From Kumtagia ephedrae (lineage in GTDB: Bacteria; Pseudomonadota; Alphaproteobacteria; Rhizobiales; Rhizobiaceae): a DNA stretch of 64,000 bases. The stretch lies in assembly GCF_003012745.1 (NCBI RefSeq), contig NZ_PXYK01000006.1, positions 1 through 64,000 on the forward strand, given 5' to 3'. The translations under genes were made by a program, and so were the position numbers. Positions 1-11,478 of the stretch are shown here, one piece after another (the stretch's first letter is position 1; each line of letters opens with the position of its first letter). The notes beneath the pieces were generated by a model that was not told the DNA's origin, ran no database searches, and worked only from the letters and a program-made list of their open reading frames with translations.

Positions 1-59
1 TGTTCGAGCGCCGCCACATCGCCGCCATCGAACGCCCGCCGCCCGTCAATCCGAGCCAT
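1..59 (-). CDS. Partial CDS, 5' end only; possibly oligopeptide ABC permease OppC
   Basis: An ATG on the minus strand at 59 opens a frame that reads MARIDGRRAFDGGDVAALE and runs off the window edge. It is the next gene after oppB in the same direction, where oppC normally lies. OppC-type permeases often start with a short charged cytoplasmic stretch like this one, but no membrane segment is visible yet. The identity is therefore inferred from position only. No strong Shine-Dalgarno sequence was seen. Confidence 0.35.
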   Translation of the reverse strand, partial: MARIDGRRAFDGGDVAALE

Positions 60-110
60 AGAAGACCCCGATGCTCGCCAAACCAGATGGCTTTCCACTA
101 TGCATGACTT

Positions 111-176
111 TCCCCGGACAGCCCTGCGTTTACGGGGGAGGGGGACCACGCGAAGCGTGGTGGAGGGGGCACGCGC
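111..176. repeat. Short palindromic intergenic repeat between oppB and the next gene
   Basis: G-rich tracts flank a perfect hairpin, ACCACGC-GAA-GCGTGGT, at 145-161. The purine-rich GGGGGAGGGGG and GGAGGGGGC flanks resemble other dispersed repeats in this window. It splits the opp operon and may act as a processing or stability element. Confidence 0.55.
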
Positions 177-177
177 G

Positions 178-1101
178 TCAGTCATAACGCACCCGCGGGT
201 CGACGACGGCGTAGAGGATGTCGACGATCAGGTTGAACAGGATGGTGAAGATGGCAATCACCACCACCGTTCCCATGACCAGCGTGTAGTCGCGGTTGAG
301 CGCCGCATCGACGAAATAGCGGCCGACCCCGGGCACTGCAAAGATCGTCTCGACGATGATCGAGCCGGTGAGGAGCGCGGCTGCCGCCGGTCCGGCGTAG
401 GAGACGATCGGCAGGAGCGCGCCGCGCAGCGCGTGCCGCACCACCACCGACCATTCCGAGAGGCCTAGCGCGCGGGCGGTGCGGATGTGGTGCGAGCGCA
501 GCGATTCGATCATCGAGCCACGCATCAGCCGGGCAACGATGGCGATCTGCGGCAGTGCCAATGTGATGGTCGGGCCGATGCGGTTGAGGAAGGCGCCGTC
601 GTTCCAGCCGCCGATCGGCAGCAGGCTCCAGGTGAGGCCGAACAGGAGCTGGATGACCGGCGCGACGACGAAGGTGGGGATAGTGCTGCCGGCCGTCGCG
701 GTGGCGATCACGGCGTAGTCCGCCACTCTATTCTGATTGAGTGCCGCAATGATGCCGAGCACCGATCCGATCACCAGCGCCAGCGCCAGCGCGGAGGCGC
801 CGAGCTGGATCGAGATCGGCAGGCCGTTGGCGAACAATTCACCGACGGTGAAATCGGGCAGGTTGTAGCTGGGGCCGAAATTGCCCTGCAGCAGGTTCTT
901 CAGATAGTTGAGATATTGCAGCCAGAGCGGGTCGTTCAGGCCGAACTGGGCTTCCAGGTTCGCCTTGATCTCCGGCAGCAGCCCACGCTCCTGGTTGAAC
1001 GGCCCGCCGGGCGCCACGCGGATCAGGAAGAACGCCAGCGTCACGATGACGAACAGCGTCGGAATCGCGGTGAGCAGGCGCCTGAGCACGTAGAGAAGCA
1101 T
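178..1101 (-). CDS. oppB: Oligopeptide/dipeptide ABC transporter permease OppB
   Basis: Inner-membrane permease of the binding-protein-dependent transport superfamily; with OppC it forms the channel for peptides delivered by OppA. The 307-residue product has the usual family length, an N-terminal membrane segment starting MLLYVLRRLLTAIP, about five further hydrophobic segments, and the typical ending VVDPRVRYD. The start at 1101 was chosen over the upstream codon at 1134 because AAGGAG lies about 7 nt before it and the family starts at this point. oppA lies 57 nt upstream in the same direction. The exact substrate (oligopeptide or dipeptide) cannot be told from this subunit. Confidence 0.92.
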   Translation of the reverse strand: MLLYVLRRLLTAIPTLFVIVTLAFFLIRVAPGGPFNQERGLLPEIKANLEAQFGLNDPLWLQYLNYLKNLLQGNFGPSYNLPDFTVGELFANGLPISIQLGASALALALVIGSVLGIIAALNQNRVADYAVIATATAGSTIPTFVVAPVIQLLFGLTWSLLPIGGWNDGAFLNRIGPTITLALPQIAIVARLMRGSMIESLRSHHIRTARALGLSEWSVVVRHALRGALLPIVSYAGPAAAALLTGSIIVETIFAVPGVGRYFVDAALNRDYTLVMGTVVVIAIFTILFNLIVDILYAVVDPRVRYD

Positions 1102-1158
1102 GGACGCTCCTTCAGCAGAGAGCGGCCGCCGCACTCAGCGGAGCGGCGGCCGGCGACG

Positions 1159-2760
1159 CTATTCCGTCTTGCTGATGAAGCGGCTCGGATGGATGTCCAT
1201 CACGTTGGGGCTGTAGCCCTGCAGCTTGGCCGACACGAGGTTCTTGTAGCTGTAATAGAGCAGCGGCAGAAAACCCTGATCGTCGATCAGGACCCGCTCG
1301 GCCGCGGCCAGTTCCTTCATGCGCTCCTCCGGCTTGCCGCCGGCGGCGGCAGCCTTGTCCATCAGTTCCTCGAATTTGGGGCTGTCGTAGAGCGAGTAGT
1401 TGTTGCCGCTCGCCTTGCGGGCCACGCCGAGGAAGCTTTCCGGGTCCTTGTAGTCGGCGATCCAGCCGACACGGGCGGTATCGTAGTCGCCCTTCTGCTC
1501 GAGGAAGGCGTAGTGGGTCTTGGTGTCGGTGTTGAGCAGCGTCACGTCGACGCCGAGCGGCTTCAACTGCTCCTGGATGGCGATGGCGGTGTTCTTGTGG
1601 TTCTCCGATGTGTTGTAGCGGATCTCCATCTTGAGCGGCTTCTCGGGCGTATAGCCGAGCTTCTCGAGGATCTTCTTGGCCTCGTCCTCACGGTCGATCT
1701 GCGACATCTCGGCGAACTTCGCCAGTTCCGGCGTGTAGCCCTCGATGCCGGGCGGCACCAGCGAGTAGCTGGGGATCATCGAGTTCTGCCAGACCTTTTC
1801 GGCCAGGAAGTCGCGGTCGATGGCCATGGATATGGCGTTGCGCAGCTCGACGTTGGTCCACGGCTCCTTGTCCCACTTCATCGCGTAGTAGTAGGAGCCG
1901 AGATAGGGGCCGAACTTGAGCTGATCGCCGAACTTGGCCTTCAGGTCGGCCATCTGCTCGGTCGGTATGTCGTCGTTGAACTCGATCTCGCCGGCCTCGA
2001 AGCGCTTGATGGCCGTCGAGCGGTCCTCGGTCGGGATGTAGTTCACCGCGTCGAGCTTGACGGTGTCGGCGGCGTGGAAATTCTCGTTCCTGACCAGCTT
2101 GATGTGGTCGTTGGGCACGAATTCGGCGAGCTTGAAGGCACCGTTGGAGACGAGATTGCCGGGCTTGATCCAGTCGGCGCCGAGCTTTTCGATCGACGCC
2201 TTGTTGACCGGATAGGTCGACTGGTGCGTCAGCATTTCGAGGAAATAGGGCGTCGGCGCCTTCAGCGTCACCTCGAAGGTGGAGGGGTCGATCGCCTTTA
2301 CGGCGAGCTCTTCCGGCTTCATCTTGCCGGTATTCACTTCCTCGCCGTTCTTCACGACGTAGAGCATCGAGGCATATTCGGCGCCCGTCGCCGGGTCCTC
2401 GAGGCGGCGGAAGGAATAGACGAAATCCTCGGCCGTGACCGGCGAGCCGTCCGACCATTTGCCGTCCGGGCGCAGCTTGAAGGTGTAGACGAGGCCGTCG
2501 TCGGAGACCGTCCAGCTTTCGGCGGCGCCGGGGATCATCTCGGCGTTCTGGTCCTGCATCACCAGGCCTTCGAACAGGTCGCGCAGGATGTTGGCCTCAT
2601 AGACGGTAGAGGTCTTGTGCGGGTCGAGCGATTCCGGATCGGCCGAGTTGCCGCGGTTGAACACCATCTCGGCATAGGCAGGCGTGGCGTAATAGGTTCC
2701 GCCAGCCGAAACCAGCGCGACGGCAAACACCGTCGCCTTGAGGAAATTGCGCATCATCAT
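1159..2760 (-). CDS. oppA: Periplasmic oligopeptide-binding protein OppA (SBP family 5)
   Basis: Solute-binding protein that captures peptides in the periplasm for the OppB permease. The 533-residue product starts with a signal peptide (MMMRNFLKATVFAVALVSAG, cleavage near AYA-EM). It then shows the family-5 hallmarks NSADPESLDPHK, the WTVSDDGLVYTFKLRPDGKWSDG block, and a C-terminal LPLLYYSYKNLV segment. Start 2760 is preceded by GGGAG at good spacing, whereas the longer frame adds only MGDRT. Resemblance is closest to OppA/MppA-type peptide receptors. It is first in the operon, as expected for the most abundant component. Confidence 0.93.
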   Translation of the reverse strand: MMMRNFLKATVFAVALVSAGGTYYATPAYAEMVFNRGNSADPESLDPHKTSTVYEANILRDLFEGLVMQDQNAEMIPGAAESWTVSDDGLVYTFKLRPDGKWSDGSPVTAEDFVYSFRRLEDPATGAEYASMLYVVKNGEEVNTGKMKPEELAVKAIDPSTFEVTLKAPTPYFLEMLTHQSTYPVNKASIEKLGADWIKPGNLVSNGAFKLAEFVPNDHIKLVRNENFHAADTVKLDAVNYIPTEDRSTAIKRFEAGEIEFNDDIPTEQMADLKAKFGDQLKFGPYLGSYYYAMKWDKEPWTNVELRNAISMAIDRDFLAEKVWQNSMIPSYSLVPPGIEGYTPELAKFAEMSQIDREDEAKKILEKLGYTPEKPLKMEIRYNTSENHKNTAIAIQEQLKPLGVDVTLLNTDTKTHYAFLEQKGDYDTARVGWIADYKDPESFLGVARKASGNNYSLYDSPKFEELMDKAAAAGGKPEERMKELAAAERVLIDDQGFLPLLYYSYKNLVSAKLQGYSPNVMDIHPSRFISKTE

Positions 2761-2877
2761 GGTTCGGTCTCCCAACTCGGTCGAAGCCCCTCAGCGACGA
2801 CTTTGCCTCGTTGCGCAGGGTTATCCCGGCGCGGTTGACGCGGCTCGGCTGTTCCCGAAGCCGCTCCTGTGGCGCCG

Positions 2878-2905
2878 ACAGTAGCACCCGCAACCGCCAA
2901 TTCAA
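2878..2905 (-). promoter_or_regulatory. Candidate promoter of oppA
   Basis: On the minus strand TTGAAT (2905-2900) and TACTGT (2883-2878) are separated by 16 nt, a fair sigma70-like match about 120 nt upstream of oppA. Read by eye; no other promoter-like pair was obvious in the gap. Confidence 0.35.
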
Positions 2906-2949
2906 CCGGGCGTCGGTTCACCCAAAGTAAGCTGCCGCTTTGTCGCCGG

Positions 2950-3083
2950 TACCCCCACCCCTAACCCCTCCCCTCAAGGGGAGGGGAATCTTGCGGCCAC
3001 CATGCCGAGCGAAATCGCCGACGATAGGCGCTTGGCAGAGACGCAAGCCAAGATCCCCCCTTGTGGGGAGGGGTTGGGGGTAG
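2950..3083. repeat. Dispersed inverted-repeat element, family A copy 1
   Basis: The ends read TACCCCCACCCCTAACCCC and its near-complement GGGGTTGGGGGTA. Inside each end is a secondary CCCC/GGGG hairpin, and the core contains GCGAAATCGCCGACGAT. The copy at 39184-39325 has the same ends and a recognisably related core in the opposite orientation, so this is a mobile or recombining repeat family rather than a simple terminator. It lies between oppA and the 3' end of the glg operon and fills most of that 374-bp gap. Confidence 0.75.
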
Positions 3084-3134
3084 GCTGCCATGCGGTTGCC
3101 CCACCGGTCACGAGGGGAAACGTCCCGCGTGCGT

Positions 3135-4760
3135 TTATTCCACCCGCCCGACAAAGACGCCCAGCGGCGGCAGAAGCAGGTTGGTCCCGTCGAGCCGCCC
3201 CGCCGCGCCGGGAAAGCCGAGCGCGGCCGCGCCCGTGGTTTCACGCGCCAGCGGTACGGCCGTCTCGGCATCGGCAAAATTGAAGGCGCACAGCAGCCGC
3301 TCGTTGCCGTGCTCGCGCAAGAACATCAGCACGTCGGCCGGCGCGTCGAGCAACGCGATCGAGCCTTTCACCAGCGCCGACTGGCCGCGCCGGAAGGCCA
3401 GCACCTCGCGGTAGCGGGCGAGCACTGATGCTGCCGCGCCGTCCTGACAGTCGACGGCGCGCTCGCGATGCGCATCCGGCACCGGCAGCCACGGCTTTCC
3501 CGTGGTGAAGCCGCCAGCCGGCGCCTGCGCCTGCCAGGGCATCGGCGTGCGGCAGCCGTCGCGTCCCTTGAAACCCGGCCAGAAGCGGATGCCGTAGGGA
3601 TCGCGAAGGTCCTCGAAGGCAAGCTCGGCCTCCTCCAGCCCGAGTTCCTCGCCCTGATAGATGCAGATCGAGCCGCGCAGGCAGGCGAGCAGGGAAATCG
3701 CGAACTTCGCCGTCTCATCCGGAGAGTCGCCCGGCTTGGTCCAGCGAGTCACATGGCGGATGACGTCGTGGTTGGAAAAGGCCCAGCAGATCCAGCCGTC
3801 GGTCACGGCGGCCTCGAAGGCGTTTATGCATTTCTTGACGTAGGCGGCGGAGAAATCCGGGCCGAGCAGGTCGAAGGTGTAGCTCATGTCGAGCTTGTCG
3901 CCGCCGCCGGTATAGGCGGCCACCGTCTTCAGCGAGCGTTTGCCGTCGCCCACCTCCCCCACCGAGGTGCGCTCGCGATACTCGTCGAGCAGCGCCCGGA
4001 AGCGCCTGAGGAAGACGAGATTCTCCGGCCGCGTCTTGTCGTAGAGGTGGTCCTGGTACTCGTAGGGGTTGGTCTGCTTCGCCTTGGCCGCGGCGCTCAG
4101 CTTCAGCGGCGGGTTGTCGCGCAGTTTCCGGTCGTGGACGTAGAAGTTCACGGTGTCGAGGCGAAAACCGTCGACGCCGCGTTCCAGCCAGAATCTTACG
4201 CTCGCCAGCAGGGCATCCTGCACCTCGGGATTGTGGAAGTTGAGGTCGGGCTGGGCGGCGAGGAAGTTGTGCAGGTAATACTGTTTTCGTACCGAATCCC
4301 ATTCCCAGGCCGGGCCGCCGAAGATCGACAGCCAGTTGTTGGGTGCCGAGCCGTCGGGCTTCGGGTCGGCCCAGACATACCAGTCGGCCTTCGGGTTTTG
4401 CCGGCTGGCGCGGCTCTCGAGAAACCAGGGGTGGCGGTCGGAAGTGTGCGACAGCACCTGGTCGATGATGATCCTGAGGCCGAGCCGGTGCGCCTCGGCG
4501 ATCATGGCGTCGAAATCGTCGAGCGTGCCGAACATCGGGTCGACGGCGCAGTAGTCTGAGACGTCGTAGCCCATGTCGGCCATGGGCGACTTGAAGAAAG
4601 GCGACAGCCAGACCGCGTCGACGCCGAGCGAGGCGATGTGGCCGAGCCGCCGGGCGATGCCCTTGAGGTCGCCGCTGCCGTCGCCGGTGCTGTCCTGGTA
4701 GGAGCGCGGATAGACCTGGTAGATCGCCGCGCCGCGCCACCAGTCGGATTTTTGCGTCAT
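3135..4760 (-). CDS. GH13 family alpha-glucosidase
   Basis: Glycoside hydrolase family 13 enzyme expected to hydrolyse alpha-1,4 (or alpha-1,6) glucosidic bonds of malto-oligosaccharides to glucose in the cytoplasm. From the ATG at 4760 the protein has 541 residues. The (beta/alpha)8 landmarks are AVWLSPFFKSPMADMGYDVSDY, the nucleophile Asp202 in GFRLDTV, the acid/base Glu269 in TSVGEVGD, and Asp332 in FSNHDV. The ATG overlaps the glgX stop (ATGA), so the two are translationally coupled, and it is the last gene of the glg operon. It probably trims the short glucans released by GlgX and GlgP. Family assignment is firm; exact specificity (maltose, isomaltose or trehalose-like) is not. Confidence 0.88.
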   Translation of the reverse strand: MTQKSDWWRGAAIYQVYPRSYQDSTGDGSGDLKGIARRLGHIASLGVDAVWLSPFFKSPMADMGYDVSDYCAVDPMFGTLDDFDAMIAEAHRLGLRIIIDQVLSHTSDRHPWFLESRASRQNPKADWYVWADPKPDGSAPNNWLSIFGGPAWEWDSVRKQYYLHNFLAAQPDLNFHNPEVQDALLASVRFWLERGVDGFRLDTVNFYVHDRKLRDNPPLKLSAAAKAKQTNPYEYQDHLYDKTRPENLVFLRRFRALLDEYRERTSVGEVGDGKRSLKTVAAYTGGGDKLDMSYTFDLLGPDFSAAYVKKCINAFEAAVTDGWICWAFSNHDVIRHVTRWTKPGDSPDETAKFAISLLACLRGSICIYQGEELGLEEAELAFEDLRDPYGIRFWPGFKGRDGCRTPMPWQAQAPAGGFTTGKPWLPVPDAHRERAVDCQDGAAASVLARYREVLAFRRGQSALVKGSIALLDAPADVLMFLREHGNERLLCAFNFADAETAVPLARETTGAAALGFPGAAGRLDGTNLLLPPLGVFVGRVE

Positions 4761-6742
4761 TCGGCGGTCTCCATGAGGCAGAGGCAGGCGCGGCCGGGCA
4801 CCAGAAGCGGGTTTTGCCCGCTGTCGTCGGGGCCTGGCATGAGGTTCTTCCAGCGGAAGCCGGGCCGCTGCGGCAGCGCGACGCTGGAGGCGCGACGGTC
4901 GCCATTGACGACGACGGCGACGCGAAAGCCGTCGGGACCGGCCAGCGCCATGGTCAGTCGGAAGCGGCCGGGATCGGTCCAGTCCTGTTCCGTCATCGGC
5001 GCGCCGGCTTCGGTCAGCCATGCGACGTCGGGAAAGCCGGCCGAGGTCGGCTCGCCGGTCAGGAACGTGCCGTCGCGCAGGACCGGCAACCGCTCGCGGA
5101 TCGCGGACAGCGCGCAGGCGTAGCTTTCCAGTTCGCGGTCGCGGCCGGCCCAGTCGAGCCAGGTGGTCGCATTGTCTTGTGCATAGGCGTTGTTGTTGCC
5201 GTGCTGCGTGCGGCCGAACTCGTCGCCGGCCGTCAGCATGATGGTGCCGCGCGAGAAGAAAAGGGTGGCGAGCAGGCCCATCAGGTCGCGGCGGCGCTCG
5301 CCGGCGATGCCGGGATCGGCGGTGTCGCCCTCGACGCCGTTATTCCAGGAAAAATTCTCGTGGTGGCCGTCGCGGTTCTGCTCGCCATTGGCCTCGTTGT
5401 GCTTGCGCTCATAGGCGACGAGGTCGGCGAGCGGGAAGCCGTCATGGGCGGCGAGGAAGTTGACCGTGCGGGTCGCCGCGCCAGAAAAAATGTCCGACGA
5501 GCCGGCGAGCCGGGTCGCCAGTTGGCCGACCATGCCGCGGTCGCGGCGCCAGAAGCGCCTGACATCGTCGCGGAAGCGGTCGTTCCATTCGAGGAAGGGT
5601 GTGGGGAATTTTCCGAGCTGATAACCGTCCGGGCCGATGTCCCAGGGCTCGGCGATCATCACGCGGTCCTTGAGCACGGCATCTTCAGTCAACGCCCGTA
5701 GCAGGGGCGCGTCGGGGTCGAAGCCCCCGCTGGTCCGTCCCAGCACCGGCGCGAGATCGAAGCGGAAGCCGTCGACGCCGGCATGCAGGACGAAATGGCG
5801 GAGCGAATCCAGCACCAGCCGCGCCACCGCGGGGTGGTCGCAGGCGAGCGTGTTGCCGGTGCCGGTGTCGTTGACCAGCCGGCCGGGTTCGCCGGGCGCG
5901 TGGCGGTAGTAGGCGCGGTTGTCCAGGCCGCGCAGCGACAGCGTCGGGCCGAGCGCGTCGCTCTCGCCGGTGTGGTTGAAGACGAGGTCGAGGATGACGC
6001 CGATGCCGGCATCGCGCAGCGCCCCCACCGTATCGCGCAGCTCGACGATCCCGCCCGGCGCGATGCGCGGATCGAGCGCCATGAAGGACACCGGGTTGTA
6101 GCCCCAGGCGTTGGTCAGCCCGAGCGGCGGCAGATGGCGCTCGTCGATCCAGGCCGTCACCGGCATCAGCTCGACCGCGGAAACGTTCAACCTGCGCAGG
6201 TGCTCGATCACCGCCGGATGGGCGAGCGCCGCGATCGTGCCGCGTTGCGCCTCGGGGACATCGGGGTGCAATTTGGTGAAGGCCCGCACCTGGACCTCGT
6301 AGATCAGGCCGCCCGGCGAAAACAGCGGCGGTTTCGGCATTGCCGGCTCGGTCAGGTCGGTCACCACCGCCTTCGGCATCAGCGGCGCCGTGTCGTCCCC
6401 TGCCCCGCGCCGTTCCGCCAGTCGCGCGTCATAGGCATAGGGCATGTCGATCGCGACCGCATAAGGGTCCATCAGGAGCTTGTCGGGATCGAACCAGAGA
6501 CCCTGCTCCGGCGCATAAGGCCCGTCGGCGCGAAAACCGTAGCGCATGCCGTCGCGAATACCGGGAACACTGGTCGAGAACACGCCACTGGGTTCCCGCA
6601 CCATCTCGACGCGCCGGGTCGCGGCGCTGCTCTCCTCTTCGAACAGGCAGAGCCACATGCGCTCCGCGGCCCCCGACCAGACGGCGAAATCGGTTCCGGA
6701 GGCGATGACCGATGCACCGAGGCGAGGTGTCGCTGCGGTCAT
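4757..6742 (-). CDS. glgX: Glycogen debranching enzyme GlgX
   Basis: GH13 isoamylase-type enzyme that hydrolyses alpha-1,6 branches left on phosphorylase-limited glycogen. The 661-residue product has an N-terminal carbohydrate-binding domain (FAVWSGAAERMWLCLF) and the catalytic barrel with nucleophile Asp329 in GFRFDLAPV, acid/base Glu365 in IAEPWD, and Asp434 in AAHDGF. LTAGDEFGRTQHGNNNAY is a typical GlgX block. The 268-bp gap to pgm upstream is filled by a repeat, so glgX and the following GH13 gene may have their own promoter or depend on read-through. Confidence 0.93.
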   Translation of the reverse strand: MTAATPRLGASVIASGTDFAVWSGAAERMWLCLFEEESSAATRRVEMVREPSGVFSTSVPGIRDGMRYGFRADGPYAPEQGLWFDPDKLLMDPYAVAIDMPYAYDARLAERRGAGDDTAPLMPKAVVTDLTEPAMPKPPLFSPGGLIYEVQVRAFTKLHPDVPEAQRGTIAALAHPAVIEHLRRLNVSAVELMPVTAWIDERHLPPLGLTNAWGYNPVSFMALDPRIAPGGIVELRDTVGALRDAGIGVILDLVFNHTGESDALGPTLSLRGLDNRAYYRHAPGEPGRLVNDTGTGNTLACDHPAVARLVLDSLRHFVLHAGVDGFRFDLAPVLGRTSGGFDPDAPLLRALTEDAVLKDRVMIAEPWDIGPDGYQLGKFPTPFLEWNDRFRDDVRRFWRRDRGMVGQLATRLAGSSDIFSGAATRTVNFLAAHDGFPLADLVAYERKHNEANGEQNRDGHHENFSWNNGVEGDTADPGIAGERRRDLMGLLATLFFSRGTIMLTAGDEFGRTQHGNNNAYAQDNATTWLDWAGRDRELESYACALSAIRERLPVLRDGTFLTGEPTSAGFPDVAWLTEAGAPMTEQDWTDPGRFRLTMALAGPDGFRVAVVVNGDRRASSVALPQRPGFRWKNLMPGPDDSGQNPLLVPGRACLCLMETAE

Positions 6743-6792
6743 CTGTTGTCGGGATGGCGAACAGGCGGCGGAGGAAGAAAGCTGGCAGCCGT

Positions 6793-7000
6793 GAAGGCCG
6801 ATCTCCCCCCTCGTGGGGGAGATGTCCGGCAGGACAGAGGGGGGCGCGAAGGAGCACGGTTATAGCCGGCTGCAGTCGCTCGGATCTGGCCGCAACGCAA
6901 GCGCCTGCGGAGATGCATCATGCTCATCCGGGACGGCGCTTTACGTTGCCCTCCTCTGTCCCGCCGGACATCTCCCGCGCAAGGGGGGAGTTCGACCTTC
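6793..7000. repeat. Inverted-repeat element between pgm and glgX
   Basis: Left part AAGGCCGATCTCCCCCCTCG with GGAGATGTCCGGC, then the complementary GCCGGACATCTCCC and GGGGGGAGTTCGACCTT on the right, enclose about 110 nt of unique sequence. Each side is itself a hairpin. The organisation matches the other intergenic repeats in this window, with different core sequence. Confidence 0.65.
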
Positions 7001-7010
7001 ATGTCCACCA

Positions 7011-10084
<3,074 letters not shown>

Positions 10085-10110
10085 TCGTCAGCGTCTCCAG
10101 CGCAAGCGCA

Positions 10111-10189
10111 GGGGACAGTTTACTTCTTTCCGCTCGCGCCCACTTTGAAGCGCTTCGGCCTTTCTGCGGAAAGAAAGTAACCTGTCCCC
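10111..10189. repeat. Long hairpin repeat (GGGGACAG...CTGTCCCC type) between glgC and glgA
   Basis: GGGGACAGTTTACTTCTTTCC at the left is complemented almost perfectly by GGAAAGAAAGTAACCTGTCCCC at the right, around a short loop that contains a second hairpin (GAAGCGCTTC). A related element lies at 45631-45716. In the transcript it would form a stable stem of about 22 bp between glgC and glgA, possibly setting their relative expression. Confidence 0.7.
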
Positions 10190-10202
10190 GGCGGTCAACC
10201 TC

Positions 10203-11465
10203 TTACCCCAGCCGGTCGATCATCGTCTGCGTGATCAGGCAGATGCCCTTCTCGGTGACGCGGAAGCGTGCGCGGTCATGTTCGATATCCTCGCCGACCA
10301 CCAGCCCCTCGGGAACGATCACGCCGTGATCCAGAACGCAGCGCCGGAGCCGGGCGGAGCGACCCACGACGCAGTCGGGCAGCATCACCACCTCCTCCAG
10401 CGAGGAATAGGAGCTGATGCGTGCGCCGGTGAAGATGAGGCTGCGCCGGAGCGACGCGCCGGAGATGATGCAGTCGCCGGCGATCAGCGACGACACCGCC
10501 ATGCCGCGCCGGCTCTCGTCGTCATGCACGAATTTGGCCGGCGGCTTCAGCTCCGAATAGGTCCAGATCGGCCAGTCGCGGTCGTAGAGGTCGAGCTCCG
10601 GCGTCACGTCGGTCAGGTCGATGTTGGCCTCCCAATAGGCGTCGACCGTACCGACGTCGCGCCAATAGGCCTCGCGCTCCATGGAGGAGCGCACGCAGGA
10701 CTTGGTAAAGCGGTGCGCCACCGCTTTGCCGTGCCGGACGATGTAGGGGATGATGTCCTTGCCGAAGTCGCGGCTGGAGCTCGGCTCGGCGGCGTCGCGG
10801 CGCAGCTGCTCGATCAGGAATTTCGTCTTGAACACGTAGATGCCCATCGAGGCCAGCGCATAGTCCGGCCTGTCCGGTATGCCGGGCGGGTCGGACGGTT
10901 TCTCGACGAAGGCGATGATGTTGTCCTTCTCGTCGACATGCATGACGCCGAAGCCGGTCGCCTCCATGCGCGGCACCTCCAGGCAGCCGATGGTCACGTC
11001 GGCGCCGGCGTCGACGTGCTGGCGCAGCATCAGCTCGTAGTCCATCTTGTAGATGTGGTCGCCGGCCAGGATGATCATGTATTCCGGGCCGTAGGGCTCG
11101 ATGATGTCAACGTTCTGGAACACCGCATCGGCGGTGCCCTCGTACCACTGCGTCTCCGACACGCGCTGGCTGGCCGGCAGGATGTCGAAACTTTCGTTGC
11201 GCTCCGGCCTGAGGAAGTTCCAGCCGCGCTGCAGGTGACGGATCAGCGAATGCGCCTTGTACTGCGTCGCCACCGCCAGGCGGCGGATGCCGGAATTCAG
11301 CGCATTGGACAAGGCGAAGTCGATGATACGCGTCTTGCCGCCGAAATAGACCGCCGGCTTGGCGCGCCGGTCGGTCAGTTCGGCAAGGCGACTGCCGCGG
11401 CCGCCGGCCAGCACATAGGCCATGGCGTCGCGCGCAAGCGGCTGGTTCCTTTTGAGCTCCACCAT
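10203..11465 (-). CDS. glgC: Glucose-1-phosphate adenylyltransferase GlgC
   Basis: Makes ADP-glucose from ATP and glucose 1-phosphate, the committed and allosterically controlled step of glycogen synthesis. The 420-residue product shows the nucleotide-binding [42 protein letters not shown], and [12 protein letters not shown]. The C-terminal half carries the left-handed-helix repeats. The start at 11465 is supported by GGGGAGG 6-7 nt upstream; the longer frame runs back into glgB. It begins 13 nt after the glgB stop. Confidence 0.95.
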   Translation of the reverse strand: MVELKRNQPLARDAMAYVLAGGRGSRLAELTDRRAKPAVYFGGKTRIIDFALSNALNSGIRRLAVATQYKAHSLIRHLQRGWNFLRPERNESFDILPASQRVSETQWYEGTADAVFQNVDIIEPYGPEYMIILAGDHIYKMDYELMLRQHVDAGADVTIGCLEVPRMEATGFGVMHVDEKDNIIAFVEKPSDPPGIPDRPDYALASMGIYVFKTKFLIEQLRRDAAEPSSSRDFGKDIIPYIVRHGKAVAHRFTKSCVRSSMEREAYWRDVGTVDAYWEANIDLTDVTPELDLYDRDWPIWTYSELKPPAKFVHDDESRRGMAVSSLIAGDCIISGASLRRSLIFTGARISSYSSLEEVVMLPDCVVGRSARLRRCVLDHGVIVPEGLVVGEDIEHDRARFRVTEKGICLITQTMIDRLG

Positions 11466-11478
11466 CTGTTCCTCCCCT

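Noticed and set aside
487-2838. 783-codon plus-strand reading frame opposite oppB and oppA
   Set aside because: Antisense to two clear ABC transporter genes; high-GC codon bias empties stop codons on the opposite strand. The translation is Arg/His-rich with no domain.
2950-3083. CRISPR array or IS element at the repeat-rich gaps
   Set aside because: The repeats are single palindromic units, not regularly spaced direct repeats, and no transposase frame lies within them.
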